Counted from the stretch's first letter, positions 39,373 through 48,892 are shown. The stretch: 64,000 bases of DNA from Chitinivorax tropicus (GCF_014202905.1 NZ_JACHHY010000019.1:42900-106899); one strand, 5' to 3'. The notes: generated by a model not told the origin, from the sequence alone. Translations and numbers: made by a program.

Positions 39373-39411
39373 GGCCAACGCCAACGCCAACGCCAACGCC
39401 AACGCCAACGC
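39373..39411. repeat. hexanucleotide repeat (gccaac)6
   Basis: Six exact tandem copies of gccaac followed by gcc, between the small membrane protein gene and the ABC exporter gene. It is not inside a supported frame. Slippage in copy number could vary the spacing between -10/-35 elements or leader length. Confidence 0.9.
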
Positions 39412-39542
39412 CGGCATATGATACGGCAAGCCAGCTGTCACCGCAGTCGCGTGCAGCCATGATCCACGGCAGGCTATGAAATCGCTTCAACTGCGCCTAA
39501 TCTATAAGGCCATTGCCCTTTCCAGCCGAAAGCCCCGAATCC

Positions 39543-41333
39543 ATGCAAAGCACCCATACTGCCGCGACCACCAACACCCGCTCCAATGACTGGCAGACAC
39601 TGCAGACCTTGCTGCCCTACCTCTGGCAATATAAATATCGGGTCATCATCGCGCTGTCCTGCCTGATCCTGGCCAAGGTAGCCACGGTCAGCGTTCCGTT
39701 GTTGCTGAAAGCCGTGGTGGACCATCTGGATACCAAGCAAGCCCTGATTACCCTACCGATCGTGCTGATTGTCGGCTATGGCATGCTAAGGCTTGCATCC
39801 AGCGCCTTTGGCGAGCTGCGTGACGCGGTATTCGCCAAGGTGACGCAAGGTGCAATCCGTGCCATTGCGCTGAAGGTGTTCCAACACCTGCATCGGCTGA
39901 GCCTACGCTTTCACTTATCCCGCCAAACCGGCGGCATGAGCCGGGATATCGAGCGTGGCACGCGTGGCATCTCGTTTTTGTTGAATTTCACCTTGTTCAA
40001 CATCTTACCGACGCTGATCGAGATCGCCTTTGTCACGGCCATTCTATTGGCCAAATACGATATCTGGTTCACGATCACCACCTTGGGCACCATTGTCACC
40101 TACATCAGCTTTACGCTCTTTATCACGGAATGGCGCATGGTGTTTCGCCGTACCATGAACGACATGGACTCAAAAGCCAACACCAAGGCCATCGACAGCC
40201 TGCTCAATTATGAGACGGTCAAGTATTTCGGAAACGAGCAATGGGAGGCTGGCCGCTATGACGAGGCATTGTCACGCTGGGAAAGCGCCGCGATCCGCAA
40301 CCAAGTCTCGCTAGCCGCCCTCAATGCAGGCCAAAGCGCCATCATCGCGGTCGGCGTGACCATCCTGATGGCGCTGGCTGCTCATGGCGTGGTGCAGGGC
40401 AGCATGACCCTGGGTGACCTGGTATTGGTGAATGCCTTCCTGATCCAGCTGTATTCGCCACTGCATTTCCTGGGCTTTGTCTATCGAGAGATCAAGCACT
40501 CGCTGGCCGACATGGAAAAAATGTTCGCACTGATGAATGAACAGACTGAGGTAGAAGACCGCCCCACCGCAAAGGGCTTGCAGACACAGGCTGCCGCCAT
40601 CCGATTCGAGCAGGTCGATTTCAGCTATGAGCCAAATCGGCAGATTCTGCACGCGGTCAGCTTTGAGATTCCCGCCGGCAAGACAGTGGCGGTCGTCGGC
40701 AGCTCTGGCGCCGGCAAATCGACCCTGTCACGCCTCCTGTTCCGTTTTTATGATGTCAACGCAGGGTGCGTCACCATCAATGGCCAGGATTTACGCGATT
40801 TCACCCAAGCCAGCTTGCGCAACCATATCGGCATCGTGCCGCAGGATACGGTGTTGTTCAACGACACCATCTATTACAACATCGCCTATGGCCGGCCCGA
40901 TGCCAGCCGTGACGACATCATCGAGGCGGCCCGTTCTGCGCATATCCACGATTTCATCAGCACTCTACCAGATGGCTATGACACGATGGTGGGCGAGCGT
41001 GGCCTGAAGTTGTCTGGGGGTGAAAAACAACGGGTCGCCATCGCCCGCACGGTGCTCAAGAACCCACCCATCCTTATTTTCGATGAAGCCACCTCGGCCC
41101 TGGACTCCCGCACCGAAAAAGCCATCCAGGCCGAGCTGAAAGCCATCGCCAAGAACCGAACCACCCTGGTCATCGCACATCGCCTGTCCACCATCGCGGA
41201 AGCAGACCAGATCATCGTCATGGACCATGGCCGCATCATCGAACGAGGCACACACCGCGAGCTGCTGGCAAAAAATGGCCATTACGCACAAATGTGGGCC
41301 CTGCAACAACAAGAGGAAAGTGAAGAGGTGTAG
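39543..41333 (+). CDS. ABC exporter, fused membrane and ATPase domains (Atm1/HMT1 type)
   Basis: Half-size ABC transporter of 596 residues: an N-terminal six-helix membrane domain (about 40-340; NYETVKYFGNE is typical of the Atm1/ABCB7 group) and an ATPase domain with Walker A GSSGAGKST, signature LSGGEKQRVA and Walker B ILIFDEATSALD. The group exports glutathione-linked sulfur or metal compounds. The frame opens at TTG 39513, but ATG 39543 is the first ATG. Works as a homodimer. Confidence 0.92.
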   Translation: MQSTHTAATTNTRSNDWQTLQTLLPYLWQYKYRVIIALSCLILAKVATVSVPLLLKAVVDHLDTKQALITLPIVLIVGYGMLRLASSAFGELRDAVFAKVTQGAIRAIALKVFQHLHRLSLRFHLSRQTGGMSRDIERGTRGISFLLNFTLFNILPTLIEIAFVTAILLAKYDIWFTITTLGTIVTYISFTLFITEWRMVFRRTMNDMDSKANTKAIDSLLNYETVKYFGNEQWEAGRYDEALSRWESAAIRNQVSLAALNAGQSAIIAVGVTILMALAAHGVVQGSMTLGDLVLVNAFLIQLYSPLHFLGFVYREIKHSLADMEKMFALMNEQTEVEDRPTAKGLQTQAAAIRFEQVDFSYEPNRQILHAVSFEIPAGKTVAVVGSSGAGKSTLSRLLFRFYDVNAGCVTINGQDLRDFTQASLRNHIGIVPQDTVLFNDTIYYNIAYGRPDASRDDIIEAARSAHIHDFISTLPDGYDTMVGERGLKLSGGEKQRVAIARTVLKNPPILIFDEATSALDSRTEKAIQAELKAIAKNRTTLVIAHRLSTIAEADQIIVMDHGRIIERGTHRELLAKNGHYAQMWALQQQEESEEV

Positions 41334-41692
41334 CGCTGGCTGATGCAGATCCACTGCCCTTGCTGAAACGGGGTGATCAGCGGCACCCAAATGCCCTCCA
41401 GCACTCGCATCTTGCTCTCCTTTCATGGCCGCGCGGCTGATGGTGGCATGGCTATGAAATGACCATTCTATCAATCATCTACACCGACGAATCGCCGCGA
41501 CATTGATCATGGACGAACCATTGATACAGCCAAGCCCGGCAGCCGGTCAAAGCAGCTTGACCACAGTGCGCGCACTACCTGTTTTCATGGCACGCGCTGA
41601 CCTGCTTTTGGGTTCGAGCGGACGTGAGATGGGGTACAATGCCTGCTCCCCAACGACTTGCACGGCTTGCGACACGTCCAGCCGCCTATCGC
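41334..41692. other. intergenic region upstream of gmhA
   Basis: About 360 bases with no supported frame. A possible gmhA promoter lies at its right end: TACAAT at 41635-41640 with TTCGAG 16 bases upstream. No terminator is evident after the ABC exporter. Confidence 0.4.
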
Positions 41693-42271
41693 ATGTATCA
41701 ACAAGAGATTCTGAAACAATTGAACGAAGCAGCGGAGCTGTTGGCCCGCTTCCTGGCCGACCCGGTGCAGATCAAGGCAATCGATGATGCCGCCCAGCTG
41801 CTGGTCAGCCAGTTCCAATCCCGCCACAAGGTCATATCCTGCGGCAATGGTGGCTCGCATTGCGACGCCATGCATTTTGCAGAGGAGCTGTCTGGCCGCT
41901 ACCGCAATGATCGGCCTGCCCTGGCAGCACTGGCCATCTCCGACCCGGCACATTTGACGTGCGTCGGTAACGACTATGGTTTTGATCAGGTCTTCTCGCG
42001 CTATATCGAGGCCGTCGGCCAGCCAGGCGATGTGCTGCTCGCGATCTCGACCAGTGGCCATTCCAAGAATGTGCTGCTGGCCATCGAAGCTGCCCGCCAG
42101 CGTGAGATGAAGGTGATCGTGCTATCCGGCAAGGATGGCGGCAAAATGAAGGGCTTGGCTGACGTGGAAATCATCGTTCCCCATTTTGGCTACGCCGACC
42201 GTATTCAGGAGATCCACATCAAGGTGATCCACCTGCTGATCGGCCTGGTCGAACAAGGTATGGGTTACTGA
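41693..42271 (+). CDS. gmhA: sedoheptulose-7-phosphate isomerase (phosphoheptose isomerase)
   Basis: First enzyme for ADP-heptose of the LPS inner core. SIS-domain protein of 192 residues closely matching the enterobacterial GmhA form: [19 protein letters not shown], then [15 protein letters not shown] [11 protein letters not shown], and [20 protein letters not shown] with the active-site histidine and glutamine. ATG 41693 gives the right length. None of the other heptose genes (hldE, gmhB) is near. Confidence 0.93.
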   Translation: MYQQEILKQLNEAAELLARFLADPVQIKAIDDAAQLLVSQFQSRHKVISCGNGGSHCDAMHFAEELSGRYRNDRPALAALAISDPAHLTCVGNDYGFDQVFSRYIEAVGQPGDVLLAISTSGHSKNVLLAIEAARQREMKVIVLSGKDGGKMKGLADVEIIVPHFGYADRIQEIHIKVIHLLIGLVEQGMGY

Positions 42272-42288
42272 GCGGCCCCTGAAGACAA

Positions 42289-42311
42289 ACAGGCCACTCT
42301 ACGTGGCCTGT
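42289..42311 (-). terminator. hairpin between gmhA and the beta-barrel gene
   Basis: Nine-base arms acaggccac / gtggcctgt with a 5-base loop. On the minus strand it is followed by ttgtctt, a fair U-tail for the beta-barrel gene; the + strand side is not T-rich. Confidence 0.65.
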
Positions 42312-42333
42312 CGTCTGCAGATGGCATTGCCGA

Positions 42334-42954
42334 TCAGAACATGAAATAACCCATCAGACCGATGTGCGAGCCGTCCTGTTTCGGTGCATTCTGCACTGTG
42401 ACAGATTGGTTATAACGGCTGACCGATTTCGCCTCATACTGCTCATGCACGTAGCGCAAACCAGCCCAGAGGCGTTCCACGCCATAGCCAACTTCCAGCA
42501 CCAGGCCAGTGGTATCGTTGTAATCCACGTCCAGATTCCGCCCATCCAGCTCCATCTTCACCTTGGGTGACAGCACACGGCGCACACCACCGCCAATACG
42601 CCAGTTGGAATCGATATGGTAATAGCCCAGCAGCTCCAGCGGCATACGGCTGAATGTGGCATCGCCGTTGCTGGCGGCGACATTATTGACGTGATAGTTG
42701 ATTGTCGTCATCAAGGAATAAGGCGCGCCAACCGGGCGGATCACCAAGCCACCCCCCAATTGAAGCAAGCCCCCCCCTTTGAGATCGCTACGCTTACCAT
42801 CTGTGTATTCCAGATAGCCCAACGTGTCCCCACCATAGGTCAGCCCAGTATTCACCACACCAAATACTGAACGCCCGGCATTCGTTTCATCTGCCCACAC
42901 GGACACAGAAACCAATGCTGCTGCAACGGATACAACCAATACTGCTTTTTTCAT
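42334..42954 (-). CDS. outer-membrane beta-barrel protein, unknown function
   Basis: Exported protein of 206 residues. After a signal peptide (ending near VWADE) come alternating amphipathic strands with aromatic ends and a terminal phenylalanine (MGYFMF), the recognition signal for BAM assembly. Repeated G-x-GVRRVLSP, GYGVERLWAGLRY patterns suggest an eight- to ten-stranded barrel. ATG 42954 follows AGGGA. No specific porin family is recognised. Confidence 0.7.
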   Translation of the reverse strand: MKKAVLVVSVAAALVSVSVWADETNAGRSVFGVVNTGLTYGGDTLGYLEYTDGKRSDLKGGGLLQLGGGLVIRPVGAPYSLMTTINYHVNNVAASNGDATFSRMPLELLGYYHIDSNWRIGGGVRRVLSPKVKMELDGRNLDVDYNDTTGLVLEVGYGVERLWAGLRYVHEQYEAKSVSRYNQSVTVQNAPKQDGSHIGLMGYFMF

Positions 42955-43120
42955 TTTTTGACATCCCTGTTCATACTGACCCGGCAAGACAACCGGGGGG
43001 ACGCATATTAATACGAAGTAAGTAAATTATGAATTGCGAAACATCAAGAAATGGGATGAGGTGACAAGTAGGAAAGGCTGCCTGGCAGATCAGCTGGGCG
43101 AAACAATGAACGTTTGGACA

Positions 43121-43140
43121 CGCCGGGCAAATGCCCGGCG
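43121..43140 (-). terminator. GC-rich hairpin after pyk
   Basis: Nine-base arms cgccgggca / tgcccggcg with a 2-base loop, about 80 bases after the pyk stop. The T-content following it on the minus strand is modest, so termination strength is uncertain. Confidence 0.45.
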
Positions 43141-43216
43141 TACCTCACGTCGGCCGATCACACCATCCCACGCCCCGGCCTGGCGCCCCCACAAGGAGAT
43201 GGCATGAAACTTGCGA

Positions 43217-44644
43217 TCAGCGACGCTCGCCGATCTTGATGATCTTCATGGTGTTGGTATGCCCGACCTGACCGACGATATCGCCCACCGTCATCACTAC
43301 CAGATCACCAGGCATCACCAGCCCTTGCCGCAATAGCTCCAGCTCGGCTTCCTGAATCAACTCATCACTATGCTTGGCGTGATAAGGCATATGAGTCGGG
43401 AACACATCTCGGAACAATGCCATACGGCGATATGCGGTCAGCTCCGGCGTCAACGCATAGATTGGCGCACCGCAGTTCAAGCGGGACATCCACAACGCAG
43501 TCGAGCCTGTCTGCGTCAATGCGGCAATCGCTTTGACCTTCAGATGGCTGGCCGTGAACAGTGTTGCCATGGCAATGGATTGATCGACCCGGGTGAATTC
43601 ACGCTGCAGGAAATCACGATCCAGCACGTAATCAGAAGACTTTTCGGCTTCCAAGCAGACCCGCGCCATCGCCTCGACAGTCTCGACCGGATATTTGCCT
43701 GCTGCGGTCTCAGCTGACAGCATCACTGCATCCGTTCCATCCAGAACAGCATTGGCGACATCGGATACCTCCGCACGGGTGGGAACCGGGCTGGTGATCA
43801 TGGACTCCATCATCTGAGTCGCTGTGATCGTCAGCTTGTTCTTGTCACGCGCCAGCCGGATCATGCGCTTTTGCAAGGCTGGGACAGCGGCATCCCCGAC
43901 TTCCACCGCCAGATCACCCCGCGCCACCATGATGCCATCAGAGGCTTCGATGACCTCTTCCAGATTGACAATCGCCTCGGCACGCTCCACCTTGGCCAAC
44001 AGCAAGCCTTTGCCGCCTGCCGCTTTCAACAAGGTGCGGGCCATATACATATCGGCTCCGCTCTTGGGGAAGGACACTGCAACGTAGTCCGCCTCCAGCT
44101 GCGCAGCCACCTTAATGTCTTCCATATCCTTGGCTGTCAAGGCTGGGGCGGACAACCCACCCCCTTGCCGATTGATGCCTTTGTTGTTGGACAACACGCC
44201 GCCCACCCGAACCACGGTGTGGATCTCCGGGCCATTGACGCTCAGCACTTCCAACACCAGTCGGCCATCATCCAGCAACAGCATGTTGCCAGGGCCAACA
44301 TCACTGGGTAACTCTTTGTAGTCCAGGCCGACACGCTCCTGCGTGCCCAATTCACAATTGGCATCCAGTGTGAATCGATCCCCGTTATTGAGGGTGATCT
44401 TGGATTTTTCGAATTTGCCAACCCGGATCTTCGGGCCTTGCAGATCGACCATGATGGCAACAGGCACACCCAATTTGGCAGCGACGTCACGGACGACTGC
44501 CGCACGGTTGATGTGGTCTTGTGCTGCACCATGCGAGAAATTCAAACGAACGACATTCACACCCGCTGCGATCAATCGCTCCAAAATGGCCTGATCATTG
44601 GATGCTGGGCCAAGGGTGGCGACGATTTTTGTGCTACGTTGCAT
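43217..44644 (-). CDS. pyk: pyruvate kinase
   Basis: Last glycolytic step, phosphoenolpyruvate plus ADP to pyruvate plus ATP. The 475-residue enzyme begins RSTKIVATLGPAS, has MVDLQGPKIRVG, the catalytic lysine in VSFPKS and the metal-site block IMVARGDLAVEVG, then TATQMMESM. ATG 44644 has an AAAGGAG box. Monocistronic; upstream and downstream regions are free of related genes. Confidence 0.96.
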   Translation of the reverse strand: MQRSTKIVATLGPASNDQAILERLIAAGVNVVRLNFSHGAAQDHINRAAVVRDVAAKLGVPVAIMVDLQGPKIRVGKFEKSKITLNNGDRFTLDANCELGTQERVGLDYKELPSDVGPGNMLLLDDGRLVLEVLSVNGPEIHTVVRVGGVLSNNKGINRQGGGLSAPALTAKDMEDIKVAAQLEADYVAVSFPKSGADMYMARTLLKAAGGKGLLLAKVERAEAIVNLEEVIEASDGIMVARGDLAVEVGDAAVPALQKRMIRLARDKNKLTITATQMMESMITSPVPTRAEVSDVANAVLDGTDAVMLSAETAAGKYPVETVEAMARVCLEAEKSSDYVLDRDFLQREFTRVDQSIAMATLFTASHLKVKAIAALTQTGSTALWMSRLNCGAPIYALTPELTAYRRMALFRDVFPTHMPYHAKHSDELIQEAELELLRQGLVMPGDLVVMTVGDIVGQVGHTNTMKIIKIGERR

Positions 44645-44775
44645 GAACTGAGCTCCTTTCGCTCTTGGTGGCGTAGTTTTATTTCTGATTATCCTGCCAG
44701 GCACTCATTATATTTGTAAGTTTGCTACATCATATCAGTATAAACCCCATGGGATGGCAAACAGCCAGGCCCAGA

Positions 44776-45498
44776 TCAATACTCCTCATAGCGTTTTTCG
44801 ATGCGGGCGTAGGTGCCATCCTGCCTGATGGTAGCCAGACCTCGATTGAATGCATCCCGTAAGGCTTGGTTTTTGAAGCCGACTTTGTAGTGCGTGGGTG
44901 GAAAGATGTCGTGGAAGGTCACCGCTTGTGAGGTATCCACCTGATCAGCGATATCGCGGCTGAAATAGTTGAAAATACGCTTATCTCCTACGACCACATC
45001 CACGCGCCCCAGATACAACAACAGATTACGGGTGCGCTGTTGCGCCTGCTCAGTGTAGCCAGGGGACTTGAGGATGGCGGCATGAAAGCGATCGCCAAGG
45101 ATCTGTGAGGCGCGCTGGAAGGCCGTCACGGAATAGCGGGACAGGTCGTCTTGCGACCGGATATCCAATTTGTTGCTGGTCAGTGATATCGCATAGTTTT
45201 GATAACTCAGGTAGCTATCTGAGTAATAGGCGCTGACGCCGCTTTGCTCCAAGGTCGTGACAATCGCGTCGATCTGCCCGGCGGACAACTGAGCGTGCAG
45301 GCGGCTCTGGGGTGCAAAGTGCATTTTGATCTCGATCCCCGCTGCCTTGAAAGCGGCGCTGATGATCTCCACCTCCAGGCCGGTTTGTGCCTGCTCGAAT
45401 ACATAGGGTGGTTTGTTGAGGCCAAACCCGACCAACGGCGGTGCGGCCCATGCCGCTGTCACGCCCACCGACAGCCACCACAATAGAATTCGTATCAT
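44776..45498 (-). CDS. periplasmic solute-binding protein (SBP family 3-like)
   Basis: Periplasmic binding protein of 240 residues with signal peptide (MIRILLWW...AAWAAPP). The two-lobe pattern with NKPPYVFEQAQTGLEVEIISAAF, LSAGQIDAIVTTL and the C-terminal DAFNRGLATIRQDGTYARI is typical of polar amino-acid binding proteins. No ABC permease or ATPase gene adjoins it, so it may be a stand-alone sensor or use a remote transporter. ATG 45498 is preferred to 45522 because it begins the signal peptide directly. Confidence 0.82.
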   Translation of the reverse strand: MIRILLWWLSVGVTAAWAAPPLVGFGLNKPPYVFEQAQTGLEVEIISAAFKAAGIEIKMHFAPQSRLHAQLSAGQIDAIVTTLEQSGVSAYYSDSYLSYQNYAISLTSNKLDIRSQDDLSRYSVTAFQRASQILGDRFHAAILKSPGYTEQAQQRTRNLLLYLGRVDVVVGDKRIFNYFSRDIADQVDTSQAVTFHDIFPPTHYKVGFKNQALRDAFNRGLATIRQDGTYARIEKRYEEY

Positions 45499-45660
45499 TC
45501 CATGTCCGATCCATCGAACCATTCACCATTGAACAGCTTCGGAAAGCCCACCGGCACCATCGACCGCCACACCCATCACTGGTGCAGACACCCGCGTCAC
45601 CCGCCCTCTTTCAGTGTGGATTAAACCCTGCGGACGATCAATACTACCTGGCGTGCGGCG

Positions 45661-46605
45661 TCACATCTTCGGTAATTCGACCATGGAGATACCCGCCTGC
45701 TCCACCGTGGTGGATGGGTTTGCGCCATCAGACGCAGTGGTACGGACATGAGCCACAATGGCCTTACCACCCCGCACGATCACTGCGGTCGGGCGACCCA
45801 GGCTCTCCGCCATGGTCTGCACCTTGCCGGTTTCACCCACCCAGTCGATACGGGCCAGCCCGCCATCCGCCTCCACCACCAGCAGGCGGCGCTTCGTCCA
45901 CAGCCTCAGGCCATCGGCCTGGATCAATGTGCGGCTCAGCTTGACCTCCACCGGCACGCCAGCCGAGCCATCCCATCGCACCGGCACGCGAAACAGGCGA
46001 CCGGGGCCGGATACCATCACCATGATGGCACCCATGCCATCCACAGTGATGCCATTGGCTCCCCGGCCATCGGTGATCATCCCGACACCCGATCCATCAG
46101 TAGTGAAGCGATCGTCCTTCAACCAGACACTGATCCGATCCTCCCCTTTTCGCAGGCGTAGCAGCATGGATTGCGCGGAGTCGGTCAGATAGACGGTGCC
46201 ATCCCGCCCAATGGTCAAATCATTGCATACCGAGCCGGCAGGGAGGTCATAGCTGCCGCGAACCCGTCCCTCTGGCAATTCCACGGCCTTCAGGGCGGAG
46301 GCAAGCGGCTTTTCCAGCGTACCAGTCAGAGTACACACCCAGAGCAGCTGAGCCCGGTCATCCACCCCGACCCCCAAGCTACCGTTGGCCCCCAAGGCGC
46401 TGGCGGTGACAAACAACTCACTCTTGCCGGCACCCGGTGCCACTCGGAAGAGATGACCTTGTGCCGCACTCGCAACATACAGACTGCCGTCACGCCCTGC
46501 GGCCAGGCCTGCTGGCCGCACCCCCGCTGGCAACGCCACCTCATCACCAGCCCACGCAGTCAATGTGGCCAGCAAGGCAAAACAGAAGGTGAATAATCTT
46601 TTCAT
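45661..46605 (-). CDS. periplasmic beta-propeller protein (SMP-30/NHL-like)
   Basis: Exported protein of 314 residues with signal peptide (ending LTAWAGDE). It is built of repeated blades of the form G-x-LYVAS, G-VYLTDS, G-IMVMVSG, as in SMP-30/gluconolactonase or NHL propellers. Specific calcium-site residues cannot be placed with confidence. Follows the hypothetical gene at 46727 on the same strand. Function unknown. Confidence 0.7.
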   Translation of the reverse strand: MKRLFTFCFALLATLTAWAGDEVALPAGVRPAGLAAGRDGSLYVASAAQGHLFRVAPGAGKSELFVTASALGANGSLGVGVDDRAQLLWVCTLTGTLEKPLASALKAVELPEGRVRGSYDLPAGSVCNDLTIGRDGTVYLTDSAQSMLLRLRKGEDRISVWLKDDRFTTDGSGVGMITDGRGANGITVDGMGAIMVMVSGPGRLFRVPVRWDGSAGVPVEVKLSRTLIQADGLRLWTKRRLLVVEADGGLARIDWVGETGKVQTMAESLGRPTAVIVRGGKAIVAHVRTTASDGANPSTTVEQAGISMVELPKM

Positions 46606-46726
46606 GGGTGCTCCGTGAATAGGGGTCCTTGCTGAACGCGACAGGCGGCTCGCCCACTGCGATCAGCCTGCATCGTTCCTTTCCGACCGGCGTGGGGCAG
46701 GCCGGCACACCTGATTGCCCATATCA

Positions 46727-47818
46727 TCAACTGCCGCTGGGCGTGGTGTTATAGGCTTTCAAGAACAACGGCAGGCCGTCTTGCATGTCCGCCTGGACCT
46801 CGTGCAGCACACGGATATCATCAACCCTGCACTCCTGAAACAACGCTACCGCGTTATCGTGTATCAATTCAACTGAATCCAAGGGATGCAAGGGCCAGAC
46901 ATAACCCTCCCAACGTTCCGAGTTTTCCTTGGCTGACAAGGTGATGCGCAGCTCGTTGCCTTCATGGGCCGCAATCACCGCCACCGGCGTTTCACCCGCC
47001 TGCCGGAACTGGCGGATCATGGCGCTGGCAAACAGCTGCAAGCCAGCCTCCAGACGCGCAAATCGGCCACTGTGCGCCGCTTGCAGCAGGGGCTGCGGCC
47101 CCCGTGGAATGGCCAACAGGGACAGACCATCCTGCTTGAGTTGATCACTGATCAACTGGGCCAGTGGCATGCCCCACTTGGTTGCATCTGCAGTCATTCT
47201 GACTGGCATAGGCTCATCAGCATGGTGCATGATAGTGCCGATCATGAACCGCAGCTGCACCGCCTCTTTCGAGGCCACGAAGGGTGCCTCATCCCATGCC
47301 ACCGGCAAACCCCTGGCAGCATCCTGTAGATGGGTCAGCCAACGCCATTGTTGGGCAGGTTGCCAGCTCTGCAGTGTACCCAGATCCACCATTTTGGATG
47401 CGAGACTCAGCTCGCCGGTATCAGCCAGGACCTGATGTGATTGCAATAGTTCGATGATCGGCGCCATGTCCTTCAACACCGGCACCACCTGCTGCTGGCC
47501 TTTGCTCGCCGCCGCAACCAGCAATACTGGAATAGCGAAAGGCACCACACGCTGCCTGCTTTCGATCGGCTGCTCCAAAACCTCGCGCAGCTCACTCCAT
47601 AAGTATTTATAGGCCTCCTGGCTGGGGGCATCCCGTAAAGCGGCCTGGAGTTGCATATCATCATCACTGGCCAGCACCTCACGGAGTTCGGCTTGCAACG
47701 CCTGGACGGCTGCACTCCGCTCCGCGCCATCAGTGGCGGTCAGCACCCGCATCACCTGACGGATGAAAGGATTACTGGGGTCAACACGGGGAAATCGTCG
47801 GGGATCAGGCAAATACAT
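46727..47818 (-). CDS. hypothetical protein, 363 residues
   Basis: I do not recognise this protein. It starts MYLPDPRRFPRVDPSNPF, has no signal peptide or membrane helix, and reads as a soluble, mostly helical protein with a conserved-looking segment LLAIPRGPQPLLQAAHSG. Codon use is like its neighbours. The gene has a possible promoter at 47965-47994. A few similar long proteins in Neisseriales genomes would fit, but this was not checked. Confidence 0.55.
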   Translation of the reverse strand: MYLPDPRRFPRVDPSNPFIRQVMRVLTATDGAERSAAVQALQAELREVLASDDDMQLQAALRDAPSQEAYKYLWSELREVLEQPIESRQRVVPFAIPVLLVAAASKGQQQVVPVLKDMAPIIELLQSHQVLADTGELSLASKMVDLGTLQSWQPAQQWRWLTHLQDAARGLPVAWDEAPFVASKEAVQLRFMIGTIMHHADEPMPVRMTADATKWGMPLAQLISDQLKQDGLSLLAIPRGPQPLLQAAHSGRFARLEAGLQLFASAMIRQFRQAGETPVAVIAAHEGNELRITLSAKENSERWEGYVWPLHPLDSVELIHDNAVALFQECRVDDIRVLHEVQADMQDGLPLFLKAYNTTPSGS

Positions 47819-47964
47819 GGCACTTCCTGTCTTACGTCAGCCACATGGGCCGAAGGTCTGTCAAAACGTTACATTGCAACGCAGTAGATCGGGGCGCTGC
47901 ACGGCACTCACTGGACTGGGCGGCGCGTGACAACTGACCACCTTGTGCATTCGAAAAACCAATG

Positions 47965-47994
47965 ATTATACCGACGGGGCGGCCATCCGTCGAA
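47965..47994 (-). promoter_or_regulatory. possible sigma-70 promoter for the hypothetical gene at 46727
   Basis: On the minus strand, a perfect TATAAT (47965-47970) with TTCGAC 18 bases upstream. The distance to ATG 47818 leaves a leader of about 140 bases. Confidence 0.4.
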
Positions 47995-48040
47995 GCCAGC
48001 CGTACAGGCCTGCCATGGCATGGTGCAGAGCAACAATTTT

Positions 48041-48069
48041 TTGACAGGCAGATTAAAATATTAGATAAT
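48041..48069 (+). promoter_or_regulatory. strong sigma-70 promoter of the candidate small RNA
   Basis: TTGACA (48041-48046), 17-base spacer, GATAAT (48064-48069): a perfect -35, five of six bases in the -10, and ideal spacing. Predicted start near 48076-48077. Confidence 0.75.
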
Positions 48070-48076
48070 TCTAATC

Positions 48077-48165
48077 ATCAAGCACAGCTTTAGTTCTTGA
48101 TAGTTTCTCCTCTATTTCTCCTTTGTAGATTGCAGCGCGAAGCATCCAACTTCGCGCTTTTTTTT
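48077..48165 (+). ncRNA. candidate trans-acting small RNA, about 89 nt
   Basis: The predicted transcript starts with a hairpin (atcaag/cttgat, 48077-48101), continues with an unpaired pyrimidine tract holding two CTCCT copies (48107-48111 and 48118-48122), and ends in a strong terminator (48135-48165). CTCCT is complementary to Shine-Dalgarno sequences, the usual seed of Hfq-dependent repressors, and Neisseria small RNAs have a similar layout. No open frame fits. It could instead be the attenuated leader of the WbuC gene 79 bases downstream. Confidence 0.6.
48135..48165 (+). terminator. terminator of the candidate small RNA
   Basis: Eight-base arms gcgcgaag / cttcgcgc with a 7-base loop and eight T. 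No coding gene on the + strand precedes it within several kilobases. Confidence 0.9.
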
Positions 48166-48243
48166 GCTCATTTCGACACACTGCTGGGCATTCCCCCACT
48201 GCTGCGCTAAAGTGATGCGCTTTGCCACATACCTCATACGACC

Positions 48244-48720
48244 ATGAGCCCTGTCTTCTTCATCAACCAAGACACGATGAGTCAGCTGAGCACTCAGGCT
48301 GCCAATGCCCCTCGTCAGCGCTTGAACCAGAACTTTCACCAACACAGTGATGACGCCTGTCACCGACTGATGATTGCCATTGAGCCGGGCTCCTACATTC
48401 CGCCCCATTGCCACCAAAGCCCAAACAAAGAGGAATCGATCATCATTCTGCGTGGGCGGGTCGGCGTGCTGATCTTCGATACAGCGGGACAGGTCACTCA
48501 ACATGTGGTCTTACAGGCAGGCGGGGATACCGTCGCAGTCAACCTGCCACCCGGCACCTTCCACAGCTTGGTTTCGCTGGAAGCGGGCTCGTTGTTCTTT
48601 GAAGCAAAGGGCGGCCCTTACACCCCCCCTGCCGAGGCAGAACGCGCCAGCTGGGCGCCACTGGAGAACACGCCTGAAGCACCAGCCTATCTTGCCTACA
48701 TGCGGTCTTTCTTCAGCTGA
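48244..48720 (+). CDS. WbuC family cupin-fold metalloprotein
   Basis: Cupin protein of 158 residues. HQHSDDACHRLMIAIEPGSY, then PPHCHQSPNKEESIIILRG with three histidines and a glutamate, and PPGTFHSLVSLE form the metal site. WbuC-type proteins occur near polysaccharide genes, but none is close here. The ATG at 48244 has a weak ribosome-binding site; an alternative start is the Met at residue 12. Its transcription could start at the small RNA promoter with readthrough. Confidence 0.85.
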   Translation: MSPVFFINQDTMSQLSTQAANAPRQRLNQNFHQHSDDACHRLMIAIEPGSYIPPHCHQSPNKEESIIILRGRVGVLIFDTAGQVTQHVVLQAGGDTVAVNLPPGTFHSLVSLEAGSLFFEAKGGPYTPPAEAERASWAPLENTPEAPAYLAYMRSFFS

Positions 48721-48892
48721 GCAAACGGCACAGCCGTCTTGCGATTCGCCTGCACTGGTTTGATTTCAGCCCCCTACTGGGTGATGCCTTACCGTCATAC
48801 CAGGTGCCAGTGGCAAAAGGGGCTGACCACTGGCTTGATTCTGAAATGGCGATCAAGCCACGTCCGCACATCGGGCCACAAGGCCAGCCTGA

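Larger units (their letters stand above)
47819..48243. other. intergenic region carrying a candidate small RNA gene
   Basis: 425 bases between divergent genes. The left part is GC-rich and holds a minus-strand promoter; the right part (48041-48165) holds a strong + strand promoter and a terminator with nothing coding between them. Confidence 0.7.

Noticed and set aside
40200..41700. CRISPR-like or repeat arrays
   Set aside because: No regularly spaced repeats were found here or elsewhere; the only tandem repeats are the two hexanucleotide tracts.
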